Source of the DNA: Xenophilus aerolatus | GTDB taxonomy: Bacteria; Pseudomonadota; Gammaproteobacteria; Burkholderiales; Burkholderiaceae_C | NCBI GenBank assembly: GCA_030418545.1 | Contig: QAIB01000001.1 | Span: 434,001-498,000, forward strand | Direction: 5' to 3' | DNA: 64,000 nt | In this document: positions 53,821-62,791 of the stretch, piece after piece | How positions within the stretch are numbered: the stretch's first letter is position 1 | How the letters are laid out: each line of letters starts with the position of its first letter | The notes under the pieces: model-generated | Told to the model about the DNA's origin: nothing | What the model saw: the letters and a program-made list of their open reading frames with translations, nothing else | Database searches by the model: none | Position numbers and translations under genes: made by a program

Positions 53821-55155
53821 ATGACCCTTTCGTCCACCCCCGTCGTCACCGAACTGCGCGTCGTGCCCGTGGCCGGCCACGACGACATGCTGCTCAACCT
53901 GAGCGGCGCGCACGGCCCCTTCTTCACGCGCAACCTGCTCATCCTCACCGACAGCGCCGGCCGCACCGGCGTCGGTGAGGTGCCCGGCGGCGAGAAGATC
54001 CGCCAGACCCTGGAGGACGCGCGGGCGCTCATCGTCGGCCGGCCCATCGGCCAGCACCTCGCGGTGCTCAACGCCATGCGCGCCGAGTTCGCGGCGCGCG
54101 ACAGCGGCGGGCGTGGCCTGCAGACCTTCGACCTGCGCGTGACCATCCATGCCGTCACCGCGGTCGAGTCGGCGCTGCTCGACCTGCTCGGCCAGCACCT
54201 AAAGGTGCCCGTGGCGGCATTGCTCGGTGAAGGCCAGCAGCGCGACGCGGTGCAGATGCTCGGCTACCTGTTCTACGTCGGCGACCGCCGCAAGACCGAC
54301 CTGGCCTACCGTGACGAAGCTGGCGCCGACAATGACTGGTTCCGCCTGCGCCACGAGGTCGCGCTCACGCCCGAGGCGATCGTGAAGCTCGCCGAGGCCG
54401 CCCAGGCCCGCTACGGCTTCCAGGACTTCAAGCTCAAGGGCGGCGTGCTGCGCGGCGACGAGGAGGTGGACGCCGTGACTGCGCTGCACGAGCGCTTTCC
54501 GCAGGCGCGCGTCACGCTCGATCCCAACGGCGGCTGGCTGCTCAAGGACGCGATCCGGCTGGGCGAGCGCATGCGCGGCGTGGTCGCGTACGCCGAAGAC
54601 CCCTGCGGCGCCGAAGGCGTGTTCTCCGGACGCGAGGTGATGGCCGAGTTCCGCCGCGCCACGGGCCTGCCCACCGCCACCAACATGATCGCCACCGACT
54701 GGCGAGAGATGGCGCATGCGCTGTCGCTGCAGTCGGTCGACATCCCGCTGGCCGACCCGCACTTCTGGACCATGGCCGGCTCGGTGCGCGTGGCGCAGCT
54801 GTGCCAGGCCTTCGGCCTCACCTGGGGGTCGCACTCGAACAACCACTTCGACGTGTCGCTGGCCATGTTCACGCATGTCGGCGCCGCCGCGCCGGGCAAG
54901 GTCACGGCGATCGACACCCACTGGATCTGGCAGGACGGCCAGCGACTGACCAAGGAGCCGCTGAAGATCGAAGGCGGCTATGTGCAGGTGCCGAAGAAGC
55001 CGGGCCTGGGCGTCGAGCTCGACATGGCCGAGGTCGAGAAGGCGCACCAGCTCTACCTGCAGCACGGCCTGGGCGCGCGCGACGACGCCGTGGCGATGCA
55101 GTACCTGGTCCCCGGCTGGAAGTTCGACAACAAGAGGCCCTGCCTGGTGCGCTGA
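53821..55155 (+). CDS. gudD: Glucarate dehydratase
   Basis: A 444-aa enolase-superfamily enzyme matching GudD (EC 4.2.1.40), which converts D-glucarate to 5-keto-4-deoxyglucarate. The catalytic KxK is Lys204-Lys206 (FKLKGG), metal-site acids are in TLDPNGGW (Asp234) and [10 protein letters not shown], and the catalytic His338 is in [13 protein letters not shown]. The C-terminus [19 protein letters not shown] is nearly the same as in enteric GudD. The true start is 53821; the frame extends upstream only inside bug4. Confidence 0.95.
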   Translation: MTLSSTPVVTELRVVPVAGHDDMLLNLSGAHGPFFTRNLLILTDSAGRTGVGEVPGGEKIRQTLEDARALIVGRPIGQHLAVLNAMRAEFAARDSGGRGLQTFDLRVTIHAVTAVESALLDLLGQHLKVPVAALLGEGQQRDAVQMLGYLFYVGDRRKTDLAYRDEAGADNDWFRLRHEVALTPEAIVKLAEAAQARYGFQDFKLKGGVLRGDEEVDAVTALHERFPQARVTLDPNGGWLLKDAIRLGERMRGVVAYAEDPCGAEGVFSGREVMAEFRRATGLPTATNMIATDWREMAHALSLQSVDIPLADPHFWTMAGSVRVAQLCQAFGLTWGSHSNNHFDVSLAMFTHVGAAAPGKVTAIDTHWIWQDGQRLTKEPLKIEGGYVQVPKKPGLGVELDMAEVEKAHQLYLQHGLGARDDAVAMQYLVPGWKFDNKRPCLVR

Positions 55156-55204
55156 GAGGCACTGCGCGCAGGCGACCGTCGCTCGACAACAAGAGGAGAC
55201 AACC

Positions 55205-56305
55205 ATGACCCATCCCATGAACCGCCGCCGCCTGTTGCACAGCGCCGGCGCCACCGCGCTCGGCGCCATCGGCGTGTCGGCAGTCGCGCAGTCCTTCGAC
55301 TTCAAGCCGGCGCAGCGCTACCCCGACCCGGCGGTCTACATCCTGGACCCGAGCTTCGCCAGGTACCGCATCTACAGCAGCACGGTCGAGCAGCTGGGTT
55401 CGGGCATGCGCTGGGCCGAGGGCCCGGCCTACTTTCCCGAGACCGGCATGCTCATCCTGTCGGACATCCCGAACAACCGCCTCATGAAGTACGAGGAGCG
55501 CACGGGCAGGTTCTCGGTCCACAAGGAAGGCGTGAACTACGCCAACGGCAACACGCGGGATCGGCAGGGCCGTCTGGTCAGCTGCGAGCACTCGGTCACG
55601 CGCCGGGTGGTGCGCACCGAGAAGGACGGCAGCCTCACCGTGCTGGCCGACAAGTTCGAGGGCAAGCGCCTCAACGCGCCCAACGACGTGGTCGTGAAGT
55701 CCGACGATTCGGTGTGGTTCACCGATCCGCTCTTCGGCATCAACGGTGAGTGGGAGGGCTCGCGGGCCACGCCCGAGCAGGCCACCACCAATGTGTATCG
55801 GGTCGACCGGAGCGGCGCCATCGCGGCCGTCGTCACCGACCTGGTGAATCCCAACGGCCTGGCCTTCTCACCGGACGAGAAGAAGCTCTACGTCGTCGAG
55901 TGGAAGGGCACACCCCACCGCAGCGTGTGGAGCTACGACGTCTCGGCCGACGGCATGAGCCTCACGAACAAGACCAAGCTCATCGACGCGGCCGGGCCCG
56001 GTGCGCTCGACGGCTTTCGCGTCGACCGCGACGGCAACCTCTGGTGCGGCTGGGGCTACACCGGCGCACTGGCGAGCGAGCCCACCGACATCGGCGGCGG
56101 CATGAAGGCCTACCTGCCGCTGGCCAGGTCCGAGGAGATGGACGGCGTGAAGGTGTTCAACAAGGACGGCAAGCCCATCGGCTTCATCCGCCTGCCCGAG
56201 CGCTGCGCTAACCTCGAGTTCGGCGGACCCAAGCGCAACCGCCTCTACATGGCCAGCAGCCATTCCCTCTACGCGCTCTACGTGGAAGCCCACGGCGCGG
56301 TGTAA
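55205..56305 (+). CDS. Exported SMP-30-family lactonase (Tat signal)
   Basis: A 366-aa SMP-30/gluconolactonase-like propeller with a Tat-type leader (NRRRLLHSAGATALGAIGVS ending VAQS). GAGGAGAC sits before the ATG. Family marks are GSGMRWAEGPAYFPETGMLI, LNAPNDVVVKSDDSVWFTDP, LVNPNGLAFSPDEKKLYVVE and LDGFRVDRDGNLWCGWGY. Unlike the lactonase at 47429 it should work in the periplasm, perhaps opening external aldarolactones before uptake. That role is inferred from location. Confidence 0.9.
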   Translation: MTHPMNRRRLLHSAGATALGAIGVSAVAQSFDFKPAQRYPDPAVYILDPSFARYRIYSSTVEQLGSGMRWAEGPAYFPETGMLILSDIPNNRLMKYEERTGRFSVHKEGVNYANGNTRDRQGRLVSCEHSVTRRVVRTEKDGSLTVLADKFEGKRLNAPNDVVVKSDDSVWFTDPLFGINGEWEGSRATPEQATTNVYRVDRSGAIAAVVTDLVNPNGLAFSPDEKKLYVVEWKGTPHRSVWSYDVSADGMSLTNKTKLIDAAGPGALDGFRVDRDGNLWCGWGYTGALASEPTDIGGGMKAYLPLARSEEMDGVKVFNKDGKPIGFIRLPERCANLEFGGPKRNRLYMASSHSLYALYVEAHGAV

Positions 56306-56339
56306 GGCCCCTCGTTTCCTCTTCGATCCTCCGCACACC

Positions 56340-57776
56340 ATGAACCAGTTCGACAACCTCATCAACGGCGAATGGCTGGCCGGCAACAGCTACAGCCCCA
56401 ACGTCAACCCCAGCAACCTCGCGGACGTGCTGGGCGAGTACACCCAGGGCGATGCGGCCCAGGTCGAGGCGGCCGTGGCCGCCGCCACCGCGGCCTTCCC
56501 GGCGTGGTCCACCGGCAGCGTGCAGGCGCGTTCCGACGCCCTGGACAAGATCGGCACCGAGATCCTCGCCCGCAAGGAAGAACTGGGCACGCTGCTGGCG
56601 CGCGAGGAGGGCAAGACCCGCGCCGAAGGCATCGGCGAGGCCACGCGGGCCGGGCACATCTTCAAGTTCTTCGCCGGCGAGTGCCTGCGCCTGGCGGGCG
56701 AGACCCTCCCGTCGGTGCGCCCCGGCATCGGCGTCGAGATCACGCGCGAACCCGTCGGCGTGGTGGGCCTCATCACGCCGTGGAACTTCCCCATCGCCAT
56801 CCCGGCCTGGAAGATTGCGCCCGCGCTGGCCTTCGGCAACTGCGTGGTGCTCAAGCCGGCCGACCTCGTGCCCGGCTGCGCCTGGGCGCTGGCCGAGATC
56901 ATCAGCCGCTCGGGCATCCCCGCGGGCGTGTTCAACCTGGTGATGGGCCGCGGCAGCGTCATCGGCAACGCGTTGGTGCAACACGCCGGGATCCACGCCA
57001 TCAGCTTCACGGGCTCGACCGGCGTCGGCCGGGGCATTGCCCTCGAATGCGTGAAGAGCGGCAAGAAGGTGCAGCTGGAGATGGGCGGCAAGAACCCGCA
57101 GGTGGTGCTGGACGATGCCGACCTCGCACAGGCGGTGGAGCTGTCGGTGCAGAGCGCCTTCTATTCCACGGGCCAGCGCTGCACGGCATCGAGCCGGCTC
57201 ATCGTGACCGAGGGCATCTACCCCAGGTTCATCGAGGCGATGAGGGCCCGCATGGCGAAGATCACCGTGGGCGATGCGCTGGCGCAGGGCACCGACGTCG
57301 GCCCCGTGTCGAGCCAGAGCCAGCTCGAGCAGGACCTGAGCTACATCGAGATCGGCAAAAGCGAGGGCGCCACGCTGGCGGTGGGCGGCGAACGCCTGAA
57401 GCTGGGCACCGAAGGCTTCTACATGGCGCCTGCGCTCTTCAGCGAGAGCGGCAAGGCCATGCGCATCAACCGCGAGGAGATCTTCGGCCCCGTGGCGAGC
57501 GTGATCCGCGTGAAGGACTACGAGGAGGCGCTGGCCACCGCCAACGACACCGAGTTCGGCCTCTCGGCCGGCATCGCCACCACCAGCCTGAAGTACGCCA
57601 CCCACTTCAAGCGCCACAGCCAGGCCGGCATGGTGATGGTCAACCTGCCGACGGCGGGCGTGGACTACCACGTGCCCTTCGGCGGCCGCAAGGGCAGCAG
57701 CTACGGCCCGCGCGAGCAGGGCCACTACGCGCAGGAGTTCTTCACGACGGTGAAGACGGCGTACACACTGGCCTGA
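56340..57776 (+). CDS. 2-oxoglutarate semialdehyde dehydrogenase-type aldehyde dehydrogenase
   Basis: A 478-aa aldehyde dehydrogenase. Catalytic Cys281 (STGQRCTASS), general-base Glu247 (QLEMGGKNP) and Asn149 (TPWNFP) are present. The segment VNLPTAGVDYHVPFGGRKGS and length match alpha-ketoglutaric semialdehyde dehydrogenases (EC 1.2.1.26). In this locus it would oxidise the KdgD product to 2-oxoglutarate, closing the pathway. Cofactor preference was not judged. Confidence 0.93.
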   Translation: MNQFDNLINGEWLAGNSYSPNVNPSNLADVLGEYTQGDAAQVEAAVAAATAAFPAWSTGSVQARSDALDKIGTEILARKEELGTLLAREEGKTRAEGIGEATRAGHIFKFFAGECLRLAGETLPSVRPGIGVEITREPVGVVGLITPWNFPIAIPAWKIAPALAFGNCVVLKPADLVPGCAWALAEIISRSGIPAGVFNLVMGRGSVIGNALVQHAGIHAISFTGSTGVGRGIALECVKSGKKVQLEMGGKNPQVVLDDADLAQAVELSVQSAFYSTGQRCTASSRLIVTEGIYPRFIEAMRARMAKITVGDALAQGTDVGPVSSQSQLEQDLSYIEIGKSEGATLAVGGERLKLGTEGFYMAPALFSESGKAMRINREEIFGPVASVIRVKDYEEALATANDTEFGLSAGIATTSLKYATHFKRHSQAGMVMVNLPTAGVDYHVPFGGRKGSSYGPREQGHYAQEFFTTVKTAYTLA

Positions 57777-57799
57777 GCTTCGGCCCTATGCTGGGGGCC

Positions 57800-58192
57800 A
57801 TGAGCTCCAGCACCGACCTCACGCGCCGCTATCGCCGCTACATCGACGTCCTGAACCGGCGGGACTGGCCGGCGCTCGGCGAGTTCGTGGCCGAGGACGC
57901 AACGCACAACGGCCGGCCGCTGGGCCTGGCCGGCTACCGTGCCATGCTCAAGCAGGACGTGCGCGACATCCCCGACCTGCAGTTCCGTATCGAACTGCTG
58001 GTGTGCGAACCGCCGCACCTGGCGGCGCGCCTGCGCTTCCGGTGCACGCCGGCGGGGCGCTTCATGGGCCTGGACGTCGACGGCCGCAGCGTCGACTTCA
58101 CCGAGAACGTCTTCTACACCTGGCGCGACGGCCGCATCGGCGAGGTCCGGTCGGTCATCGACAAGGCCGCGATCGAAGCGCAGCTGCGCTGA
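57800..58192 (+). CDS. SnoaL-like polyketide cyclase/ester cyclase-family protein
   Basis: A 130-aa cytoplasmic protein of the SnoaL-like NTF2 superfamily (RRYRRYIDVLNRRDWPALGE, YRAMLKQDVRDIPDLQFRIE, FTENVFYTWRDGRIGEVRSV). The ATG at 57800 is used; an ATG four codons earlier is possible. It starts 23 bp after the dehydrogenase gene and may be cotranscribed. Such proteins are often annotated ester cyclase, but the real reaction is unknown. Confidence 0.85.
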   Translation: MSSSTDLTRRYRRYIDVLNRRDWPALGEFVAEDATHNGRPLGLAGYRAMLKQDVRDIPDLQFRIELLVCEPPHLAARLRFRCTPAGRFMGLDVDGRSVDFTENVFYTWRDGRIGEVRSVIDKAAIEAQLR

Positions 58193-58230
58193 TCGCGGAT
58201 GATGGCGGCTTCGACTTTCTGGAGCGACGC

Positions 58231-58821
58231 ATGCCCGACCACATCCTCGTCTTCTACGGTTCGTACCGGTCCGACCGCATGGGCATCCGCCTCGCGGACT
58301 TCATCGTCAAGGGGCTGCGGGCCCGCGGCGCGAACGTCGACTTCATCGACGCCAAGGCGGTCGGCCTGCCGATGCTCGACCGCATGTACAAGGAGCATCC
58401 CAAGGGCCAGGCGCCCGAGGCGCTCGAAACGCTGGCCGGCAAGATCCGCGCGGCCGATGCCTTCGTCTTCGTTACCGGCGAATACAACTGGGGCGTGCAG
58501 CCGGGCCTGAAGAACCTCACCGACCACTTCCTGGAGGAGTGGTTCTGGCGGCCCGCCGCCATCGCCAGCTATTCGGCTGGCCGCTTCTCCGGCGTGCGCT
58601 CGGGCACGGCCTGGCATTCGATCCTGTCGGAAATGGGCATGGTCGTCGTCTCCAGCACGCTGGCCGTGGGCCCCATCTCGCAGACGCTCGACGCGCAGGG
58701 CGAGCCGACGGGCGATGCGGGCGCGAGCCTTCAACGCGCCTTCCCGCGCTGGGCCGACGACCTGGCCTGGTGGACGAATGCGGCACGTGTGCAGCGTGCG
58801 ACGCAGGCGCCGCCGTACTGA
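58231..58821 (+). CDS. NADPH-dependent FMN reductase-like flavoprotein
   Basis: A 196-aa flavodoxin-like protein (HILVFYGSYRSDRMGIRLAD, FVFVTGEYNWGVQPGLKNLT, WEWFWRPAAIASYSAG-like) of the NADPH-dependent FMN reductase family. GGAG lies 7 bp before the ATG. The frame extends upstream only as a shadow of the SnoaL gene. It ends the plus-strand catabolic group; a link to hexarate metabolism is uncertain, and repeat copy B follows it. Confidence 0.86.
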   Translation: MPDHILVFYGSYRSDRMGIRLADFIVKGLRARGANVDFIDAKAVGLPMLDRMYKEHPKGQAPEALETLAGKIRAADAFVFVTGEYNWGVQPGLKNLTDHFLEEWFWRPAAIASYSAGRFSGVRSGTAWHSILSEMGMVVVSSTLAVGPISQTLDAQGEPTGDAGASLQRAFPRWADDLAWWTNAARVQRATQAPPY

Positions 58822-58846
58822 GCGGGTCGACCCGTTGACTTCAAGC

Positions 58847-58902
58847 AAAAAGTAGCGGTAACGCCCGTCCTGGCGGCGCAGACAGCTACGAATTCGATAG
58901 CA
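58847..58902 (+). repeat. Dispersed ~57-bp repeat, copy B
   Basis: AAAAAG (58847-58852), CGCCCGTCC (58862-58870) and GCTACGAATTCGATAGCA (58885-58902), with the same spacing as the other copies. It lies 25 bp after the FMN reductase-like gene. Confidence 0.75.
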
Positions 58903-59020
58903 GATCCGCTCTTGTGCGCCGCAGCGACAATGCGCAGCGCCGGCCCCAGCATCCGTTGCGGGGCGCCCGACGTCTCTGCCCCGGCCGTACGCCCACCTCG
59001 ACCTCAACTTCCCTCGCGCC

Positions 59021-60868
59021 GTGATCGAAGAATCGTGTCACCCCAGGCCCCGAATCGTCGCGGGTCGCCCTGGTGCCTCGACGTGCCTGGCTGCGCGCCT
59101 TCCGGCCTCGAAGTCCTGCATCCTCCCTGCCTCGCGCACCGGGGCGCTCCTCGTGCTGGTGCTACTGCTGCTGGCGTGGGTGTCGGCGCACGCGACCCCG
59201 GCCCGCGAAGCTTTGCGCCTGTCGCGCCAGGACGGCGGCCTGTCGGCCGTCCATTCCCTGCAGGTCCTGGAAGACGACAGCCGCGCCCTGACCATCGAGC
59301 AGGTGCGCTCCCCGCCCGACGCAGCGCGCTTCGTCTATCCGCAGGACCCGCTGCGCGGCCAGGAAGCGGACCGTGTGCTCTGGTTCCGCCTGGAGATGCG
59401 TCTGGCCGACCCGTCGGACGCGACGCGCGACTGGCTGATGGTGGTTCCGACCGTCTCGACCCACGAGATCCAGTTCCACGGCCCTTTCGATGCCGACGGC
59501 CGGGCGCTGGCACCGGTCGTCGTGACGGGCATGCGCCATCGCTGGGCGAGCCGCCCGGCGTCGTCGGAGCAGATGGCCTGGCGCTTTCGCCTGCCGGGGC
59601 CGGGCGTCTACACCGCCTATTTCCGGGTCGATTCCACGTTCGCCCGCATCTATGACGTGAAGATCTGGGACCCGGTCGACTACCTGCAGTCCACCCAGGA
59701 CAAGCGCATGTTCGATGCGCTGACCTACGGCCTGCTGCTCGGCCTCATGGTCTACGGGCTGGTCCTTTTCAAGGTGTTCGGCGAGGCCATCTACGGCTTC
59801 TACGTTCTGGCCTGCGCCACCGGGATCCTCGCGCTGTCGAGCATCAACGGCCATGCGCTGCGATACGGCTTTCCGAACTGGCCCGCCGCCGCCGAGTTCG
59901 CGTACGGCGCGGGCCCGGCGCTGTGGGCCGTGTGCAAGCTGCAGTTCGGCCGCCGCCTGCTGAGGCTGCGTCATTTCGCGCCTCGCCTGGACCTTCTGGT
60001 GCAGGCGATCACCGTGGCGCTCCTGCTGGCGGTGCCCTATGCGTTCTGGGGCGCGTACCCGCTGATGACCTTCCGCCTCGTCCAGCTGTCCGTGGTCGGC
60101 TCCACGGCCGTGATGGTGGTCGGCGCCCTCATCGCGATGCGCCGGCGCTACTGGCCGGCCGTCCTGTACTTCTTCGGGGTCGCTTTGCTGCTGGCCGGCA
60201 TCGGCGCGATCGTCGTCGCCAGCTGGGGCTGGATCGCCTGGGCACCGAACCAGATGAACATTTCCCAGGGAGCCTTGCTCGCGGAGCTGATCGTCTTCGG
60301 GGTGGCGATGGGCTCACGGCTGCAACTGGTGCACCGTTCGGAGCGGGCGCTCGCGGCGCGCACCGAGCAGCTCGTGCAGGCGCTGGGCACCGACGCCCTG
60401 ACCGGCGCCGCCAGTCGCGCCGCCTTCGACAGTGCCGGCGAGAAGCAACTGCGCGAAGGGAACGCCTTCGCCGTGGCCATGCTCGACCTGGACGGCTTCA
60501 AGGCCGTGAACGACAAGCACGGCCATGCGGCGGGGGACGCCGTGCTGGCTGCACTCGCCCAGCGGCTGCGCGAACGACTGGGAAGTGGCGAACTGGTGGC
60601 CCGACTGGGCGGCGACGAATTCGCCTTGCTGCTGGCCCATCGACCTGCCGATGCCCTGGCCGAATGGGCCGAGGGCCTGCTCGACGCTTGCCGCGCTCCG
60701 GTCAGGTTCGACGGCATGGACCTGGTGGTCGGGGCGAGTGCGGGGATCGCGGTTCATGTCCGGCAGGACGAGACACTGGCGCAACTGCTGCGCCGGGCCG
60801 ATCGCGCCATGTACGACGCGAAGCGCCAGCGGCCCGGGCTGCCGCTGGCCTTCGCCGACGACGCCTGA
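59021..60868 (+). CDS. 7TM-DISM GGDEF diguanylate cyclase
   Basis: A 615-aa membrane sensor cyclase starting with GTG at 59021 (no clear ribosome binding site; start uncertain). An N-terminal membrane signal (ALLVLVLLLLAWVSAHATPA) is followed by a periplasmic beta-rich DISMED2-like domain (about 65-220), seven membrane helices (about 235-435) and a C-terminal GGDEF domain. The active motif ARLGGDEFALLL and LDLDGFKAVNDKHGHAAGD are intact. The RxxD feedback site is missing (RLGS). It stands alone between repeat copies B and C. Confidence 0.9.
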   Translation: MIEESCHPRPRIVAGRPGASTCLAARLPASKSCILPASRTGALLVLVLLLLAWVSAHATPAREALRLSRQDGGLSAVHSLQVLEDDSRALTIEQVRSPPDAARFVYPQDPLRGQEADRVLWFRLEMRLADPSDATRDWLMVVPTVSTHEIQFHGPFDADGRALAPVVVTGMRHRWASRPASSEQMAWRFRLPGPGVYTAYFRVDSTFARIYDVKIWDPVDYLQSTQDKRMFDALTYGLLLGLMVYGLVLFKVFGEAIYGFYVLACATGILALSSINGHALRYGFPNWPAAAEFAYGAGPALWAVCKLQFGRRLLRLRHFAPRLDLLVQAITVALLLAVPYAFWGAYPLMTFRLVQLSVVGSTAVMVVGALIAMRRRYWPAVLYFFGVALLLAGIGAIVVASWGWIAWAPNQMNISQGALLAELIVFGVAMGSRLQLVHRSERALAARTEQLVQALGTDALTGAASRAAFDSAGEKQLREGNAFAVAMLDLDGFKAVNDKHGHAAGDAVLAALAQRLRERLGSGELVARLGGDEFALLLAHRPADALAEWAEGLLDACRAPVRFDGMDLVVGASAGIAVHVRQDETLAQLLRRADRAMYDAKRQRPGLPLAFADDA

Positions 60869-61189
60869 AGCGCGCCCTGGCGCGCAACGCATGGCACGCC
60901 GTGCCGAAGGGGAGCGGCGAGGTCGACAACGCCTTTGCTCTTGAATACGAAGGCCCACAAAAAGTGCCCGCCGCGCCCGTCCCGCTTGGGCTGCCGGCTA
61001 TCAATTCCATAGCAATCGATTTGGGAGTGTCCATGGGCGGCGCTTGGTCGACCGACGCGTCCGGTAACGTACTGTGTCCATTTCGCCTCCTTCTACAGAG
61101 CGACAGACAACGCCGCGGTGGTGGGTCCTGCGCCACCCACAATCGCCACCTTCGGACCCGTCCATTGCACTGATGAAGGAGATGCTTTC
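60869..61189. other. Gap upstream of the ohr fragment
   Basis: These 321 bp hold repeat copy C and no supported gene. The missing N-terminal half of the Ohr-type gene at 61190 is not recognisable here in any frame. No promoter stands out. Confidence 0.45.
60959..61014 (+). repeat. Dispersed ~57-bp repeat, copy C
   Basis: AAAAAG (60959-60964), CGCCCGTCC (60974-60982) and GCTATCAATTCCATAGCA (60997-61014), again with identical spacing. The last block is an imperfect palindrome. It lies between the DISM-GGDEF gene and the ohr fragment. Confidence 0.75.
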
Positions 61190-61375
61190 ATGGCCCAGAT
61201 CGAGGCCGACCTCGCCTCGGGCGACGACGGCTTTCGCCTGCAGGCCCGGCTGCGCGTGAGCCGGCCGGGCATCGATGCCGCGCAGGCGCGCGGCATCATC
61301 GGCGGCGCCCACCAGATCTGCCCCTACTCGAAAGCGACCCGCGGCAACATCGCGGTCGAACTCTCGCTCGCCTGA
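61190..61375 (+). pseudogene. C-terminal fragment of an Ohr/OsmC-type peroxidase
   Basis: A 61-codon frame that matches only the last part of organic-hydroperoxide-resistance proteins (FRLQARLRVSRPGIDAAQAR, GAHQICPYSKATRGNIAVEL), including the second redox cysteine in QICPYSKATRGN. The first cysteine and about 80 N-terminal residues are missing and cannot be found upstream. It could not work as a peroxidase. A GAAGGAG site 8 bp before the ATG means it may still be translated. Most likely a deletion remnant. Confidence 0.75.
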
Positions 61376-61385
61376 CCGCCGCACC

Positions 61386-62759
61386 ATGGCTGCGCCTGCC
61401 CATTCGTCCCTCGCTGTCGACGTCCCCTGGGCGCGGGGCTGGCGCCGGCTGCTGCCCCGCACGCTCGCCGCGCGCGTCACGCTGGTGGTCGTGCTGGCGA
61501 TGGCCCTGGCGCAGACGCTGACTTTCCTGGCCATCCGCTACGAGCGCGGCCAGGCCATGCAGGCGCTGATGCTCAGCGGCATCGAACGCGACATCGCCAG
61601 CTCGGTGGCCGTGCTCGACCGCCTGCCGGCCGCCGAGCGCGCGGCCTGGCTCGATCGGCTGGAGCGGCCCAACTACCGCTTTGCCCTCAGCGGCGCCGTC
61701 GACACAGCGCCGCCCTCGGCGCCGCAGATGCGGCGTTTCGTCGACGTCATCGTGGATGCGCTCAAGCCGTACCCCGTGCGCGCCATCGGCGAGGCGACCC
61801 AACTGCCCAACGCCGCGCGCCTGCAGGTGGGCCTGAGCGATGGCAGCAGCCTCTACGTGCTGGCGCGTCGCGTGCCCATGCCGGTGTCGGACTGGGTGCT
61901 GTGGCTCCTGGTGGCGCAACTGATCGTGCTGGCGCTGGCCGCGGGCTGGGCCGCGCGCCTGGTCACCCGCCCGCTGGCGCGCCTGGCCGACGCGGCCGAC
62001 GGCCTGGGGCCCGACCTGCGCCCCACGCGGGTCGACGAGCAGGGCCCCGCCGAGGTGGCGCGCGCGGCCCGCGCCTTCAACGCCATGCAGCGCCGCCTGG
62101 CCGGCTACCTCGACGAGCGCGTGCAGATCCTCGCCGCCATCTCGCACGACCTGCAGACGCCCATCACCCGCCTGCGCCTGCGCCTGGACCTGCTGGACGA
62201 CGACCAACTGCCCGACCGCGACAAGTTCCGCGCCGACCTCGACGCCATGCACACGCTGGTGAAGGAGGGCGTGGGCTACGCGCGCACGCTGCATGGCACG
62301 GGCGAAGAGGCGCGCCGCATCGACCTGGGCGCGCTCATCGAAAGCCTGGTCAACGACTACGCCGACACCGGCCAGCCCGTGCGCTTCGTCGGCGAGGCAA
62401 CGGGCACCATCGACGCCGCCCCGAATGCGCTGCGCCGCATCGTCGGCAACCTGATCGACAACGCGCTCAAGTACGCAGAGGGCACACCGGTCGACGTCGT
62501 GCTGGCGCGCGAGCCCGACGCCGTCGTCATCGCCGTGCGCGACGAAGGCCCCGGCATCCCCCATGACCAACTGGCCGCCGTGCTGCAGCCCTTCTACCGC
62601 GTCGAGCACTCGCGCAGCCGCGACACCGGCGGCACCGGCCTGGGCCTGGCCATCGCGCAGCAGCTCGCGCTGTCGATGGGTGCCACGCTGAGCCTGCGCA
62701 ACCGCGCAGGGCAGGGCGGGCTCGAAGCACGCCTGCGCCTGCCCGTGCTTGCTGCCTGA
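61386..62759 (+). CDS. Two-component sensor histidine kinase
   Basis: A 457-aa membrane kinase. Two membrane helices (about 31-51 and 169-190) enclose a short periplasmic domain, then HAMP (about 190-245), the H-box with His254 (AAISHDLQTPITRLRLRLDL) and an HATPase domain with RIVGNLIDNALKYA (N box), DEGPGIP (G1) and GGTGLGLAIA (G2). The start is the ATG at 61386; the frame extends upstream through the ohr fragment without support. It is followed 32 bp later by its regulator. Signal unknown. Confidence 0.92.
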   Translation: MAAPAHSSLAVDVPWARGWRRLLPRTLAARVTLVVVLAMALAQTLTFLAIRYERGQAMQALMLSGIERDIASSVAVLDRLPAAERAAWLDRLERPNYRFALSGAVDTAPPSAPQMRRFVDVIVDALKPYPVRAIGEATQLPNAARLQVGLSDGSSLYVLARRVPMPVSDWVLWLLVAQLIVLALAAGWAARLVTRPLARLADAADGLGPDLRPTRVDEQGPAEVARAARAFNAMQRRLAGYLDERVQILAAISHDLQTPITRLRLRLDLLDDDQLPDRDKFRADLDAMHTLVKEGVGYARTLHGTGEEARRIDLGALIESLVNDYADTGQPVRFVGEATGTIDAAPNALRRIVGNLIDNALKYAEGTPVDVVLAREPDAVVIAVRDEGPGIPHDQLAAVLQPFYRVEHSRSRDTGGTGLGLAIAQQLALSMGATLSLRNRAGQGGLEARLRLPVLAA

Positions 62760-62791
62760 GCAACGCCAAAGAAAAAAGGAAGAGAACGCCC

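Noticed and set aside
56372-58192. A 606-codon frame through the aldehyde dehydrogenase gene into the SnoaL gene
   Set aside because: Only the last 130 codons (from 57800) are a real gene; the earlier part is an out-of-frame reading of the dehydrogenase.
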